A stretch of DNA of 64,000 nt from Halorubrum kocurii JCM 14978 (GCF_000337355.1 NZ_AOJH01000040.1:1-64000); one strand, 5' to 3'. Numbered from the stretch's first letter, positions 8,468-17,964 are shown. Notes: generated by a model from the letters alone, not told the origin. Numbers and translations are program-made.

Positions 8468-9712
8468 TTATACCTCGATCCGCTCCCCCAGTTCCGGCGC
8501 GCTCGCGTCGAACCCGTCGGCTCGGAGGTCCTCGGCGAACGCCTCACAGCGGTCCCCGTGGTTCACGAGGACCCGCGCCCCGCGATACGGCTCCAGGAAC
8601 TGTTCCAGTCCCGAGCGGTCGGCGTGCGCCGAGAAGTCGAACGACTCGACCCGGGCGCTCACGGGGCGCACCGTCCCGTTTATCGCCAGCCGGCCGTGAT
8701 CCTGGAGCTCGCGGCCGGGGGTTCCCTCGACCTGGTACCCGGTGAGCGTCACCGCGTTCGTCGGGCTCCCGCGGATCGCCGGGAGGTACGAGTGGACCGG
8801 GCCGCCGGAGAGCATCCCCGAGGTGGTGAGTATCAGCTCGTTGTCGCCGGCGATCCGCTCGCGCTGGCCGTCCCGGCCGGTGACGAAGCGCGCGGCGCCC
8901 TTCGCCCGGCGGAGCGCCTCCGGGTCGCGCAGGAACTCGGGATACCGGCGCACCAGCCGGGTCACCTCGACGCCCATCCCGTCGACGTAGGGCGTCAGGT
9001 CGTTGGCGTCGGCGACGAGCATGAGCTCCTGGGTCCGCCCGATCGCGAACGCGGGCGCGACGACGGTGCCGCCCTCCCAGATCGTCGTCTTCACGCGTTC
9101 CGCCCAGCGGTCCTCGACGGCGCGGCGGTCCTCGTGGGTCACGTCCGCGTACGTCGACTCGCAGATAACGGCGTCGGCGTCGGGCCGCGCGGTCGTGCCG
9201 GCGACCAGCCGCTGGTCGTCGGTGTGGAAGTCGCCGGTGTAGAGGAGGCTGGTCTCCCCGTCGTCCAGGAGGACGTGCGCCGACCCCGGGATGTGGCCGG
9301 CGTTGAACAGCGTCACCTCGTACGCGGTCCCGCCCGCCTCGACGACGAACGGCTCGCGGTACGCGTGACGCTCCTCGACCTCGCCGAGCCGCGCGACGTG
9401 CTCCTCCGAGAAGGGACACAGCGGGCTGTTGCCGTGGAGCTTCAGGGTGTCGCGCGCCAGCGTCCGCGCGAGCGCCGCGGTCGGCGGCGTCCAGTGAACC
9501 GACGGCCGGCGATCGCCTTTTAAAAGGGCCGGGACCGCGCCGACGTGGTCGAGGTGACCGTGCGAGACGATCGCGGCGTCGGGCTCGGGGTCGCGGAGGG
9601 GGTACTGCGGGGGATCCGCCGTCAGCAGGCCGTAGTCCAGAAGCAGCGCGTCGTCGACGAGGACCGCGCTCCGACCCACCTCGCGGGCGCCGCCGAGGAA
9701 CTCGACCTCCAT
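8468..9712 (-). CDS. Beta-CASP metallo-beta-lactamase nuclease (CPSF/RNase J-like)
   Basis: The 414-residue protein combines a metallo-beta-lactamase domain with an inserted beta-CASP domain, the set-up of RNA-processing nucleases such as CPSF73 and archaeal RNase J. Motif II is complete (HGHLDH, residues 51-56), with AGHIPGSAH and YTGDF for the further metal ligands and C-terminal FSAHAD and LVNHGD for the beta-CASP histidines. There is no KH domain, unlike aCPSF1. Expected role: RNA endo/exonuclease in the cytoplasm. Its stop lies 5 nt from that of the convergent surface-protein gene. Confidence 0.88.
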   Translation of the reverse strand: MEVEFLGGAREVGRSAVLVDDALLLDYGLLTADPPQYPLRDPEPDAAIVSHGHLDHVGAVPALLKGDRRPSVHWTPPTAALARTLARDTLKLHGNSPLCPFSEEHVARLGEVEERHAYREPFVVEAGGTAYEVTLFNAGHIPGSAHVLLDDGETSLLYTGDFHTDDQRLVAGTTARPDADAVICESTYADVTHEDRRAVEDRWAERVKTTIWEGGTVVAPAFAIGRTQELMLVADANDLTPYVDGMGVEVTRLVRRYPEFLRDPEALRRAKGAARFVTGRDGQRERIAGDNELILTTSGMLSGGPVHSYLPAIRGSPTNAVTLTGYQVEGTPGRELQDHGRLAINGTVRPVSARVESFDFSAHADRSGLEQFLEPYRGARVLVNHGDRCEAFAEDLRADGFDASAPELGERIEV

Positions 9713-9782
9713 CGCCGGCCCCTACTCGGCCGCGGCGTTAGTGTTCGTCGGTCCGAGCCGCGGCGGGCGGCGAGCGGCGACC

Positions 9783-10895
9783 TCAGTCGAGCCGCTCGGC
9801 GGCGTCCCGCTGGACCAGCGGCTCCGCGTTCTCGGCGGGGAGGCTGACGACGTCCTCGCTCGCGAGGTCGTACTCCCGCTCGTCGACCCCGAATATCGAG
9901 CCCACGTCGCGGGTGATCCTGACCGTGGCGCGGTCGTCGACGGCCGGGTCGGACTCGCGGGACACCTCGTCGGCGTCGGACGAGCCGGCGGCGTCGGGCG
10001 AATGGGCGTCGCTCGCGGCCGGGGTGGCGTCGCTCGCGGCATCGTCGTCGCCGACGCCCGGCGCGCCCGGCGGCGCGGGCTCCGGCGGGACCGCGGTCGG
10101 GCCGCCGTCGGTGGTGGCGCCCTCATCGGGGGCGGCGTCATCGCCGGTGAGAGCGCCCTCGCCGGTGGCGTCACTCGCTCCGTGCTCCGGCGCGTCTGTC
10201 GGCGGGGGCGAGCCGGAGGACTCCCCCGATTCACTGGCCGCCGCGTCGAGCGCGTCCGCGACTTCGTCGTCCGCGCCGCCCATGGCCCCGGCGAGGGCGT
10301 CGGCGACCGCGCCGCTTCCGTCCCCGGCGTCGGGTCTCTCGCCCGAGCGCTCCGGTTCCGGGGCGGGCGGTGCCGGGTCCTCGCGCGAGTCGGCGGCGGC
10401 CGTCTCCGTCGGTTGCTCTCGTTCGGGGGTCCCCTCGGTCGTGGGCGGGGAAGCGGTGGCGGTCGCGGCCTCGGGGTCGGGCGCAGACGCGGATTCGTCG
10501 ACCGACACCTCGCCGGCGAGCACGTCGAGGACGCGCGATTTGTTGTCGCCGATGCGGTCGACGAGGTCGTCGAACAGCTGCCGCTCCTCCGTGGTCATGC
10601 CGTCGGCGTCGACCGGCATGTCCGCCGCCGCGAACGACGCGAGCTTGACGACCTTGCCGACGCGGCGCTCGTACAGCGCCTCCGCGACCTCCTCGGCGGT
10701 CTCGACCTCGTCGGACATGCGCCGCACGTCGTCGTCCGAGAACGGTTTCTCGACCTGCTCGGCGCGGCGGTCGCGGGCCGCGCGCAGGTCGGCCACGTAC
10801 GCGGCGACGTCGTCGTAAAAGGAGTCCCGCAGGTGCTGGAGGCTGTCCTTGCGGCGTTCCTTCGCTTGGGCCGATCTGAGCTCGTCGAGGTTCAT
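9783..10895 (-). CDS. GINS replication factor (Gins51-type) with acidic linker
   Basis: The 370-residue protein has an alpha-helical GINS A domain (about residues 1-140; [10 protein letters not shown]...[10 protein letters not shown]) and a small C-terminal B domain (about 318-370; [20 protein letters not shown]). They are joined by about 170 low-complexity residues rich in Asp, Glu, Ala, Pro, Ser and Thr. GINS bridges MCM and the Cdc45/GAN-like nuclease in the CMG-type helicase. Its start overlaps the primase stop (ATGA, 10892-10895), matching the well-known archaeal priS-gins pair. The long disordered linker is typical of haloarchaea. Confidence 0.92.
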   Translation of the reverse strand: MNLDELRSAQAKERRKDSLQHLRDSFYDDVAAYVADLRAARDRRAEQVEKPFSDDDVRRMSDEVETAEEVAEALYERRVGKVVKLASFAAADMPVDADGMTTEERQLFDDLVDRIGDNKSRVLDVLAGEVSVDESASAPDPEAATATASPPTTEGTPEREQPTETAAADSREDPAPPAPEPERSGERPDAGDGSGAVADALAGAMGGADDEVADALDAAASESGESSGSPPPTDAPEHGASDATGEGALTGDDAAPDEGATTDGGPTAVPPEPAPPGAPGVGDDDAASDATPAASDAHSPDAAGSSDADEVSRESDPAVDDRATVRITRDVGSIFGVDEREYDLASEDVVSLPAENAEPLVQRDAAERLD

Positions 10896-12055
10896 CGTTC
10901 GGGGGCTTTCCGCGCCTCGCCGCGGGCCATCAGGAAGACTCCCGCGAACTCGGGCACGGCGTTTCTACCGGGTTCAACTCTAACGCGCTCGCCGTTTAAT
11001 TCTACCGTCCGATCGACGTCGGTCTCGATCCGTATCTCGCGACCGACGAACCGCTCCGGCACCGCGTCCCGGAGCGGGTCGAAGTCGTCGAGCGCGTCGC
11101 GCTCGATCGGCGTGACGACGAGCCCGGAGCCGCCGTGCAGCGTCCCCGGGAGGCGGATGAGGCGCCGGGTGTCGGTGGTGACCGGCTCGTCGATCGGCGC
11201 GGTGTCGGTCGCGGTCACGCGCGCGGCCAGCGCGGAGACGAGCCGGCGGACGCCCGGCCCGCCGGCCTCCACGTTACCCTCGCGGACCGCGGTAGGGTTT
11301 CGCTCGAAGGCGCCGAGGATCGTCTCCGCGCGGCCCTCGCCGATCCCGTCGAGCTCCATCAGCCGCTCGCGGGCGTCGTCTTCGTCCATGTCGCGGAGGT
11401 CGTCGGCGTACTCGATCAGCGCCTCGTGGACGCGCGCGCCCCAGCCGCCCTCGGTCCGGAGGACGCGCTTGGTCGTGCCGCGCTCGGAGACCGTCCGGAT
11501 CAGGCCGTCGGTGTCGAGGTCGATCGCGCGGACGTAGTCCACGACCTCGCGGCGCGCCTCGCTGTCCAGTTCCCGCACGTCCTCGTCGCGGACGTGGACG
11601 TGGTAGCCGCGGCCGCCGGAGAAGACGACGGTGAGGTCGTCGAACGCGAAGTCGTCGTCGAGGAAGTCGAGGAGCCGACGGAGGGCCCCCTTGCATTCGG
11701 CGAGCATCTCGGGGTAGGAGGTCGCGTCCGGGTCGACCCCGGGCAGGTGGTCGGCGTCGAGGTCGAAGACTAGGTCGGCGGAGCGCCACTCCTTCCCCGA
11801 CATCGTCGACGCGCCGGGGTCGTCGTAGCGGGCGGCCGAGAAGTACGCGTGCCGGGGCGCGTTGTCCGCGAAGAACGTGTCGACGTCGCCCAGGTCGTAC
11901 AGCGACTGGTGCCGGAGCATCGTCGTGCCCGACCCGGGCGTCCACGGGATGTGGCCCCACTCGCGGAGGTTCGCGTCCGGGGGGAGCGCCGGCGAGGCCC
12001 GGCGGTAGTAGTCGCCGAACCGCCCCTTCAGGTACTCGCGCGTCCGGTCGTCCAT
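10892..12055 (-). CDS. priS: DNA primase small (catalytic) subunit PriS
   Basis: The 387-residue catalytic subunit of archaeal/eukaryotic-type primase makes RNA/DNA primers with PriL. The catalytic aspartates are visible in [13 protein letters not shown] near residue 95, with the [10 protein letters not shown] motif further on and [11 protein letters not shown] in the C-terminal half. ATG 12055 ([17 protein letters not shown]) fits the family N-terminus better than the in-frame codon 33 nt upstream. It is co-transcribed and translationally coupled with GINS. PriL is not in the window. Confidence 0.93.
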   Translation of the reverse strand: MDDRTREYLKGRFGDYYRRASPALPPDANLREWGHIPWTPGSGTTMLRHQSLYDLGDVDTFFADNAPRHAYFSAARYDDPGASTMSGKEWRSADLVFDLDADHLPGVDPDATSYPEMLAECKGALRRLLDFLDDDFAFDDLTVVFSGGRGYHVHVRDEDVRELDSEARREVVDYVRAIDLDTDGLIRTVSERGTTKRVLRTEGGWGARVHEALIEYADDLRDMDEDDARERLMELDGIGEGRAETILGAFERNPTAVREGNVEAGGPGVRRLVSALAARVTATDTAPIDEPVTTDTRRLIRLPGTLHGGSGLVVTPIERDALDDFDPLRDAVPERFVGREIRIETDVDRTVELNGERVRVEPGRNAVPEFAGVFLMARGEARKAPER

Positions 12056-12189
12056 CGTCTCATCGGATACCGGCGGTCGACGTATCAACGTATCGTTCCG
12101 GGCGAGCGTCGGGCGACGGAGGAGTCGGTGGCGAAGAAATTGATGGCGGAGGAGCTAGCGGAGGCACCGGCGGCCGGCGTGTGAGGTGT

Positions 12190-12531
12190 TCACCCGACCG
12201 CGGTGTGTGGTTCCGGAATCGATTCGAGGAGCATTTCGACGAGCTCGTCGCCGTTGTACCGAACCGCCTCGGAAGACGAATCGAAGTCGAGCACGCTGGT
12301 CGTGGCGAGGCTGGGAAGGTGGTTGTGGTGTAACTCGATGGCAATGTCGTCGCGTCCGTCCCGCGTCGCATCCGACTCCCGGAGGTGGCGCGTGATCTCT
12401 CCGACCGGGACGGTGTCCGCCTCGCTTTCCCGCAGATACCGGATAATCGCTCGCCGCTCGGACTGAGCCAACAGCGCGAGTCGCCGGTCTATCTCCTCGC
12501 TGGTGTATGCTCCCATGTTACACACTCCCAA
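12190..12531 (-). CDS. Small DUF7344-like winged-helix protein
   Basis: The 113-residue protein consists of a winged-helix domain only: EEIDRRLALLAQSERRAIIRYLRES, then a wing and HHNHLPSLATTSVLDFD, as in the DUF7344 haloarchaeal regulators. There are no membrane segments, in contrast to the relative at 7.0 kb. A TATA box about 25 nt before ATG 12531 supports that start as leaderless; ATG 12516 is the alternative. It probably binds DNA; the targets are unknown. Confidence 0.78.
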   Translation of the reverse strand: MGVCNMGAYTSEEIDRRLALLAQSERRAIIRYLRESEADTVPVGEITRHLRESDATRDGRDDIAIELHHNHLPSLATTSVLDFDSSSEAVRYNGDELVEMLLESIPEPHTAVG

Positions 12532-12551
12532 CTGATCACTGTACGTGTTAG

Positions 12552-12559
12552 CTTATATA
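12552..12559 (-). promoter_or_regulatory. TATA box of the DUF7344-like gene
   Basis: On the minus strand TATATAAG lies about 24-27 nt before the start codon at 12531, which decides the start and predicts a leaderless mRNA. Confidence 0.6.
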
Positions 12560-12763
12560 CATTTTGTAATTTCCAATAATTGAAACTTCCGGAATACGGT
12601 ACTCCAGCGAAATGCTGGGAAAGCCTGTCTCTCTGGTGGTATCGGCACTTTCATTTCTGGAGTGTGGGAAGCAGCGGTCTGACACGGTCGTTCTGTCCGC
12701 GTCGGGCGCTCAGGAACCGGTCTCGGCCACAACACTATGCCCCCGAGAGCCGTACCGGTGTCC

Positions 12764-12910
12764 ATGCGCTCCGAAGACGAGGTTCGCGAGCAGTACGAGT
12801 TCCTCCGCGACCAGCTCGACGACGAGGAGATGCAGCACCGCGGCGTCGAGGAGCTGTTCACGCACTACAAGCGCGCGCTCGGGTGGGTGTTAGAAGAAGA
12901 ACACATGTAG
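12764..12910 (+). CDS. Small conserved-looking protein, 48 residues
   Basis: ATG 12764 to TAG 12908-12910 encodes MRSEDEVREQYEFLRDQLDD... ending LGWVLEEEHM. The composition is strongly haloarchaeal (acidic, amphipathic helices) and the third-codon GC bias is high. Both support a real gene, although it is short. Two helices are predicted; no family is recognised. The region just downstream contains two strong hairpins. Confidence 0.6.
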   Translation: MRSEDEVREQYEFLRDQLDDEEMQHRGVEELFTHYKRALGWVLEEEHM

Positions 12911-13391
12911 CGCGCGCTCGTTAGGTTTATCAACCGGTACACTGTACGCACAGGTGACGCTTCGTCTGGAGGGCCGAAGCGTCAGCGGGGACCAATGGCA
13001 GGCCCGACGCGGCTTTTTTCCGCGTCGGGCGTGCCTCTTTCCGATGATAGCCAACACCGACGAGCGACTGCGCCGTCGCGCGCCCGGCGGCGACCGCCCC
13101 ACCGCCCCGTCGACCGCCTTTCGCGAACGCCTCCCGGAGACCGTTGACGAACAGCAGAGGGCCCCTTCCGCCGCGCTCTCCTCGTTGCCGGGCGATCGCT
13201 CGCCGCGGCGAAACTCTCACAATTCGGAAATGACGCGGTCCCGGCTCAACGGCGATCGAATCCGAAAGACGGTTGATACGCTGACAGAACTGATCTCGGC
13301 ATATACGCGGATATGGCGGGGTCACGGAGAGATGGGCGCTTCTTATAACGGTATATTTATTTATTCAGGATGGGTATGTACGAGCCGTTGC
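12911..13391. other. 481-nt intergenic region before the PadR gene
   Basis: The long in-frame extension of the PadR ORF through this region has no family homology and is rejected as coding. The left part holds the hairpin pair at 12956-13034. The right end is AT-rich (13341-13362, CTTATAACGGTATATTTATT) and holds the PadR promoter. Confidence 0.55.
12956..13034 (+). ncRNA. Candidate small structured RNA or terminator: two tandem hairpins
   Basis: Hairpin 1 pairs GACGCTTCG (12956-12964) with CGAAGCGTC (12975-12983), a perfect 9-bp stem. Hairpin 2 pairs GCCCGACGCGG (13002-13012) with CCGCGTCGGGC (13020-13030) around a T-rich loop, is extended by GGCA/TGCC, and is followed by CTCTTT. A TTTATC element at about 12927-12932 lies some 25 nt before hairpin 1, where an RNA 5' end could be. 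It may instead be a double terminator for the 48-residue gene. Confidence 0.45.
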
Positions 13392-13667
13392 ATGTACGAC
13401 CTCACAGGTTTCCAGCGTGACCTGCTCTACGTGATCGCCGGTCTGGACGAGCCTCACGGACTCGCAATCAAAGAGGAGCTCGAGGACTACTACGAGAAGG
13501 AGATCCACCACGGTCGGCTCTATCCGAACCTCGACACGCTCGTCGAGAAGGGGCTCGTCGAGAAGGGCCAACGCGACCGGCGCACGAACTACTACACGCT
13601 GACCCGGCGCGGCCGACGCGAGATCGACGCGCGGACCGAGTGGGAAGCGCAGTACGTCGACCACTGA
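13392..13667 (+). CDS. PadR-family winged-helix regulator
   Basis: The 91-residue PadR-type repressor begins MYDLTGFQRDLLYVIAGLDEPHG. It has the recognition helix region LEDYYEKEIHHGRLYPNLDTLVEKGLV and a wing KGQRDRRTNYYTLTRRG. It lacks the C-terminal dimerisation helices of long PadR proteins, as is usual for this strongly conserved haloarchaeal subgroup. ATG 13392 matches the family N-terminus; the upstream in-frame extension does not. A soluble DNA-binding dimer is expected; the target genes are unknown. Confidence 0.9.
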   Translation: MYDLTGFQRDLLYVIAGLDEPHGLAIKEELEDYYEKEIHHGRLYPNLDTLVEKGLVEKGQRDRRTNYYTLTRRGRREIDARTEWEAQYVDH

Positions 13668-13905
13668 CTGACCGACCCCTCGGCTCCGGCGCCGAGACGG
13701 CGGTCCGTAGCGTCCGGTCTCTCGCTCGTCTCTGCTCTTCCCGTCCTCCGCTTTCTCCGCTCTCCGCTCCAACGCCCTCCGCTTTCTCCGCTCCGTGTTC
13801 CCACCAGTTTTCATCCATATCGACCGATCTGCACCGGAGTTAGATATTTCTCCAACTCAGCGCGGACCGCCTTGATTTTATTCTCCTCGGGTGTCACTCG
13901 TCGAC

Positions 13906-15246
13906 ATGGATCGCCACACGGCCACCCCCGAAGTCACCGACCTCCCGGGCGACCGCGCGCGGGAGTGGGTGGAGTACCACCACGAGTCGGCCGCGCCGAG
14001 CACGTACGTCTACGAGTTCGTCTGGGACCGCACCGCGCCCGCCGAGGGGCCCTTCTGTACCGACGTCGACGGCAACGTCCTCATGGACTTCACGAGCCAC
14101 GTCGCCGCCGCGCCGCTCGGGTACAACAACCCGCTGATCATGGAACCGCTCGCGGAGTTCGACCTGGTCGACCCGCTGAAGATCGCGGGGCAGGACTTCT
14201 ACGTCGCCGGCGGGGAGTCGCCCGGCGACGGGCTCCCGGGGTCGTCCGGGCTGATGGAGCGGCTCACGGAGGTCACCGCCCACTACGACATGGACACCGT
14301 CTTCCTCTCGAACTCGGGGGCGGAGGCGGTCGAAAACGCGATCAAGATCGCGTACGACGACTCCGACGGCGCCAAGCACGCGATCACGTTCGACGGCGCG
14401 TTCCACGGCCGAACGCTCGGCGCGCTCTCGCTCAACCGCTCCAAGTCCGTGTACCGCCGCGAGTTCCCGGAGATCAGCGGGGTCCACGACGCGCCCTTCT
14501 GTGACGACCGGACCTGCACCGCCGAGACCTGCTCGTGCGGCTTCTTCGCCGACGGCGACTCGCGCCTCCGCGAGAAGCTCGACCCCGAGCGCGGGCACAT
14601 CGACCCGGACGACGTGGCGTACCTGATCATGGAGCCGATCCAGGGCGAGGGGGGCTACCGGTTCCCCTCGGACGCGTTCACCGACGAAATCGCGGCCCTG
14701 GTCGACGAGCACGACATCACGCTGATCGCCGACGAGATCCAGTCAGGAGTCGGCCGCACCGGCGAGCTGTGGGGTTCCGACCACTACGCCCTCGAACCCG
14801 ACGTGATCTCCAGCGCGAAGGGGCTCCGCGTCGGCGCGACGATCTCCCGATCGGACGTGTTCCCGGAGGAGAAGAGCCGGCTCTCGTCGACGTGGGGCGC
14901 GGGCGACGTCATCGCCTCCGCGCAGGGCGCGCTCACGCTCGACGCGATCCGCGAGCACGACCTGATGGACAACGCCACGGTCCGGGGACGACAGTTCAAG
15001 GAGACGATGCGCGACGCCGACCTCCCGGGCGTCGACGACGTGCGCGGCAAGGGGCTGATGCTCGCGTTCCAGTTCGACTCGAAGGAGCGCCGCGACGCGG
15101 TCCTGGAACACGCGTTCTCTCGCGGCCTGCTCACGCTGGCGTGCGGCCACGACGTGCTCCGGATCCTCCCGCCGCTCGACGTCACTGAGCGCGAGATCGA
15201 ACTCGGCTGCGACCTCCTCACCGCGGCGATCGCCGACGCGGCCTAG
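13906..15246 (+). CDS. Class III aminotransferase with Cys-rich insertion
   Basis: This 446-residue PLP enzyme of the acetylornithine/4-aminobutyrate/L-lysine aminotransferase family transfers an omega- or epsilon-amino group to an oxoacid. It shows SNSGAEAVENAIK, the ITFDGAFHGRT loop, the LIADEIQSGVGRTG motif with the pyridine-binding Asp, and ISSAKGL with the Schiff-base Lys. Between the PLP loop and the ADEIQ motif there is an insertion with clustered cysteines (FCDDRTCTAETCSCGFF, about residues 201-217). ATG 13906 is preferred to GTG 13891. The substrate is undetermined. Confidence 0.87.
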   Translation: MDRHTATPEVTDLPGDRAREWVEYHHESAAPSTYVYEFVWDRTAPAEGPFCTDVDGNVLMDFTSHVAAAPLGYNNPLIMEPLAEFDLVDPLKIAGQDFYVAGGESPGDGLPGSSGLMERLTEVTAHYDMDTVFLSNSGAEAVENAIKIAYDDSDGAKHAITFDGAFHGRTLGALSLNRSKSVYRREFPEISGVHDAPFCDDRTCTAETCSCGFFADGDSRLREKLDPERGHIDPDDVAYLIMEPIQGEGGYRFPSDAFTDEIAALVDEHDITLIADEIQSGVGRTGELWGSDHYALEPDVISSAKGLRVGATISRSDVFPEEKSRLSSTWGAGDVIASAQGALTLDAIREHDLMDNATVRGRQFKETMRDADLPGVDDVRGKGLMLAFQFDSKERRDAVLEHAFSRGLLTLACGHDVLRILPPLDVTEREIELGCDLLTAAIADAA

Positions 15247-15287
15247 GCGCCGTTTCGACCGCCGTCGCCGCCCCGCGACCTAACGGC

Positions 15288-15935
15288 TCACCGGTCCGCG
15301 TACCATTCGGCGAACTTCTCCAGCGCGCGGCCGCGGTGCGACACCGCGTTCTTCCGGTCGGTGTCCATCTCGGCGAACGTCTCGCCGTCGTGTTCGAAGA
15401 TCGGGTCGTAGCCGAACCCGCCCTCCCCGCGTGGCGCGACGATCCGACCCGGGACGTACCCCTCGAACAGCTTGACCGGGAGCACGTCGGCCGACTCGCC
15501 TTCGTCCGCGGGTTTCCCCTCCCCGTTCGGCCCCGCCGCCGCGGCCGCGTCGCGGTCACCGCGGTCGATCGGGTCCGGGCTCGCGGCGAACCCGTCGCCG
15601 TCGCAGTAGCCGAGCACGCAGCGGAACGCGGCCCGGCGGTCGTCGAGGTCGGCGGCGATGTCGTGGACGCGCTCGATCCCCAGCGTCTCCTCGACGTACG
15701 AGGAGTAGGGCCCGGGAAACCCGTCGAGCCCCTCGACGAACAGCCCCGCGTCGTCGACGAGGACCGGCCCGCCGGCGTGTCGGTACGCCTCGCGCGCGCC
15801 CTGCGCGGCGATCGGTCCCAGCTCCGCGGCCTGGATCTCGGGGTAGTCGAAGTCGAGTCGCTCCACCGAGCCGTCCCGGAGGTAGCGCTCCGCCTCGCGC
15901 ACCTTTCCGGGGTTCGTCGTCACGTATCTGAGCAC
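15288..15935 (-). CDS. Non-canonical purine NTP pyrophosphatase (RdgB/HAM1 family)
   Basis: The 215-residue XTP/dITP diphosphatase removes inosine/xanthosine triphosphates from the nucleotide pool. The N-terminal TTNPGKV phosphate-binding motif, DDAGLFVEGLDGFPG, GFGYDPIF and the C-terminal SHRGRALEKF are all present. I start at GTG 15935 (VLRYVTTNPGKV), where the family begins; the upstream in-frame ATG adds about 37 residues without homology. An unusual Gly/Asp/Ala-rich insertion (about residues 125-152) lies before VKLFEGYVPG. Confidence 0.9.
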   Translation of the reverse strand: MLRYVTTNPGKVREAERYLRDGSVERLDFDYPEIQAAELGPIAAQGAREAYRHAGGPVLVDDAGLFVEGLDGFPGPYSSYVEETLGIERVHDIAADLDDRRAAFRCVLGYCDGDGFAASPDPIDRGDRDAAAAAGPNGEGKPADEGESADVLPVKLFEGYVPGRIVAPRGEGGFGYDPIFEHDGETFAEMDTDRKNAVSHRGRALEKFAEWYADR

Positions 15936-16055
15936 GGGTACGGGTGAGAGCGGCCGGAACGAATAGCCGTCGGTCGCGGGCGACGGCGGGCTCGCCGACC
16001 CGACAGACGGGCCTTCGGCAGTACGCTTTTGTTTATTCGTCAACACCTCCCGCGT

Positions 16056-16448
16056 ATGTCCCTCCCGACGTTCGAAAAGAAGCGCCTGATCGGGCTCATC
16101 GCGATCCTCTCGTTCGGGCTCACGTCGCTGTTCGCCGTCCTCCTTCCGGTGGTGCTGGAACCGCTGATCCCCGCCACGTTCATCCTCGGCTTCTTCGTGT
16201 TCATCCCGCTGGTGGCGCTGCTCGGGGAGGACTTCCCGCTCGTCGCTCCCGAGGCGGCGGACGGTCGGTCGGCCTCGACGACCGCGACGGCCGAGGACCC
16301 GCTGGCGACGCTGCGCGAGCGGTACGCGACCGGCGAGATCGGCGAGGAGGAGTTCGAGCGGAAGCTCGACCGACTGCTAGAGACGGAAGAGCTCGAGGGC
16401 CGCGTCGACGACGGCCCAGACCGTGAGCGCGAGGTCGAGTTCGAGTAG
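16056..16448 (+). CDS. SHOCT-domain membrane protein
   Basis: The 130-residue protein has two transmembrane helices (about residues 8-32 and 36-57), then a disordered linker and a C-terminal SHOCT helix pair (DPLATLRERYATGEIGEEEFERKLDRL). SHOCT motifs are short oligomerisation or anchoring modules. ATG 16056 is preferred to the TTG 27 nt upstream. It is divergent from the ITPase gene. The cellular role is unknown. Confidence 0.8.
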   Translation: MSLPTFEKKRLIGLIAILSFGLTSLFAVLLPVVLEPLIPATFILGFFVFIPLVALLGEDFPLVAPEAADGRSASTTATAEDPLATLRERYATGEIGEEEFERKLDRLLETEELEGRVDDGPDREREVEFE

Positions 16449-16507
16449 CCGGACGGGAGGGAGCGAGGGACACCGTCTTAAGAGTCGACCGTCAGGAACG
16501 GACGGAC

Positions 16508-17833
16508 ATGCTGATCGCCGGAACCGTCATCGCCGACCTCGAGACCGTGGTCCCCGACGGCGCCGTCGTCGTCGAGGGAGAGACGATCGCCGCGGTCGGG
16601 GACGCCGAGACCCTCCGCGACGAGTACCCCGACCACGAGCGGCGCGACCTCGACATCGTCGCGCCCGGGCTGGTCGGCGGGCACGTGCACTCGGTGCAGT
16701 CGCTCGGCCGCGGGATCGCCGACGACGCCGCCCTGCTCGACTGGCTCTTCGACGCCGTGCTCCCGATGGAGGCGGCGATGGACGCCGACGCGACCCGCGC
16801 CGCCGCCGAACTCGGCTACCTCGAGTGCCTCGAATCGGGGACGACGACCGTCGTCGACCACCTCTCCGTCAACCACGCCGAAGAGGCGTTCGAGGCCGCG
16901 ATCGAGACGGGGATCCGCGCGCGCCTCGGAAAGGTGTTGATGGACCGAGAGTCGCCCGAGGGGCTGATCGAGGACACCGACGCCGCGCTCGCCGAGAGCG
17001 AGGCGCTCATCGAGGAGTACCACGGCGCCGCCGGCGGCCGGGTCCGGTACGCGGTCACCCCCCGGTTCGCCGTCACCTGTTCGGAGGCGTGTCTGCGGGG
17101 CTGCCGCGCCCTCGCCGACCGCCACGACGGCGTGAGGATCCACACGCACGCCAGCGAGAACGAAGAGGAGATCGAGGCGGTCGAGGCCGACACGGGCAGC
17201 CGAAATATTCTGTGGCTCGACGAGGTCGGGCTCACGGGGCCGGACGTGACGCTGGCCCACTGCGTCCACACCGACGAGGCGGAGCGGGAGGTGCTCGCCG
17301 AGACCGACACGGTCGTCACCCACTGCCCCTCCTCGAACATGAAGCTCGCCTCGGGGATCGCCCCGGTCCACGACTACCTCGACCGCGGGATCACGGTCGC
17401 GCTCGGCAACGACGGGCCGCCCTGCAACAACACGCTCGACCCGTTCACCGAGATGCGACAGGCGAGCCTCCTCGGGAAGGTCGACGCCCGGGACCCGACC
17501 CGGCTCCCGGCCGCGACGGTCCTGGAGATGGCGACGACGAACGGCGCGCGCGCCGCCGGCTTCGACCGGCTCGGCACACTCCGGGCGGGCCAGCGCGCCG
17601 ACGTAATCGGACTCACGACGGACCGCACCCGCGCCACCCCCATTCACGACCCGCTCTCGCATCTGGTGTACGCCGCCCACGGCGACGACGTGGTCTTCAC
17701 GATGGTCGACGGACGGGTTCGGTACGAGGGCGGCGAGCACGTCGGAATCGACGCCGACGCGGTCCGCGAGCGCGCGACGCGCGAGGCGAAGCGCGTGGTC
17801 GAGGTGGCCGGCATCGAGACGGTCGAATCGTAG
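16508..17833 (+). CDS. Amidohydrolase/deaminase (SAH/MTA deaminase- or ATZ/TRZ-like)
   Basis: The 441-residue member of the amidohydrolase superfamily is related to S-adenosylhomocysteine/5'-methylthioadenosine and guanine-type deaminases. Metal ligands are visible as GHVHS (His59, His61), the HTHASENEEE segment, LAHCVH and LGNDGPPCNN (Asp). The C-terminal beta-sandwich strand ADVIGLTTD closes the fold. Typical family members read NTHTH where this one reads GHVHS, so specificity may be shifted. The gene stands alone, so context does not help. Soluble cytoplasmic enzyme. Confidence 0.82.
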   Translation: MLIAGTVIADLETVVPDGAVVVEGETIAAVGDAETLRDEYPDHERRDLDIVAPGLVGGHVHSVQSLGRGIADDAALLDWLFDAVLPMEAAMDADATRAAAELGYLECLESGTTTVVDHLSVNHAEEAFEAAIETGIRARLGKVLMDRESPEGLIEDTDAALAESEALIEEYHGAAGGRVRYAVTPRFAVTCSEACLRGCRALADRHDGVRIHTHASENEEEIEAVEADTGSRNILWLDEVGLTGPDVTLAHCVHTDEAEREVLAETDTVVTHCPSSNMKLASGIAPVHDYLDRGITVALGNDGPPCNNTLDPFTEMRQASLLGKVDARDPTRLPAATVLEMATTNGARAAGFDRLGTLRAGQRADVIGLTTDRTRATPIHDPLSHLVYAAHGDDVVFTMVDGRVRYEGGEHVGIDADAVRERATREAKRVVEVAGIETVES

Positions 17834-17928
17834 CTCTCGGCGATGCGGTCGGCGGTTGTTGATAACGGACTGAGACGATCCCCCGCAAAACGGGCTTAAT
17901 CCGCGCTAATTCGGATAGCGTATCTCCC

Positions 17929-17945
17929 TTATATACCCGTACGGG
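17929..17945 (+). promoter_or_regulatory. TATA box and 10-bp palindrome before the DUF4382 gene
   Basis: TTATATAC at 17929-17936 is followed at once by the perfect palindrome CCCGTACGGG (17936-17945), placed between the TATA box and the expected start site. A repressor bound there would block transcription of the gene starting at 17965. Confidence 0.5.
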
Positions 17946-17964
17946 GCGAGTTAGGTGACTCACG

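Noticed and set aside
9741-11537. 598-codon plus-strand ORF over GINS and PriS
   Set aside because: Arg/Gly/Val-rich shadow of the real minus-strand genes; no domain, and it crosses the PriS-GINS junction.
12954-13391. N-terminal extension of the PadR ORF
   Set aside because: Family homology begins at ATG 13392; the extension includes the hairpins and the AT-rich promoter.
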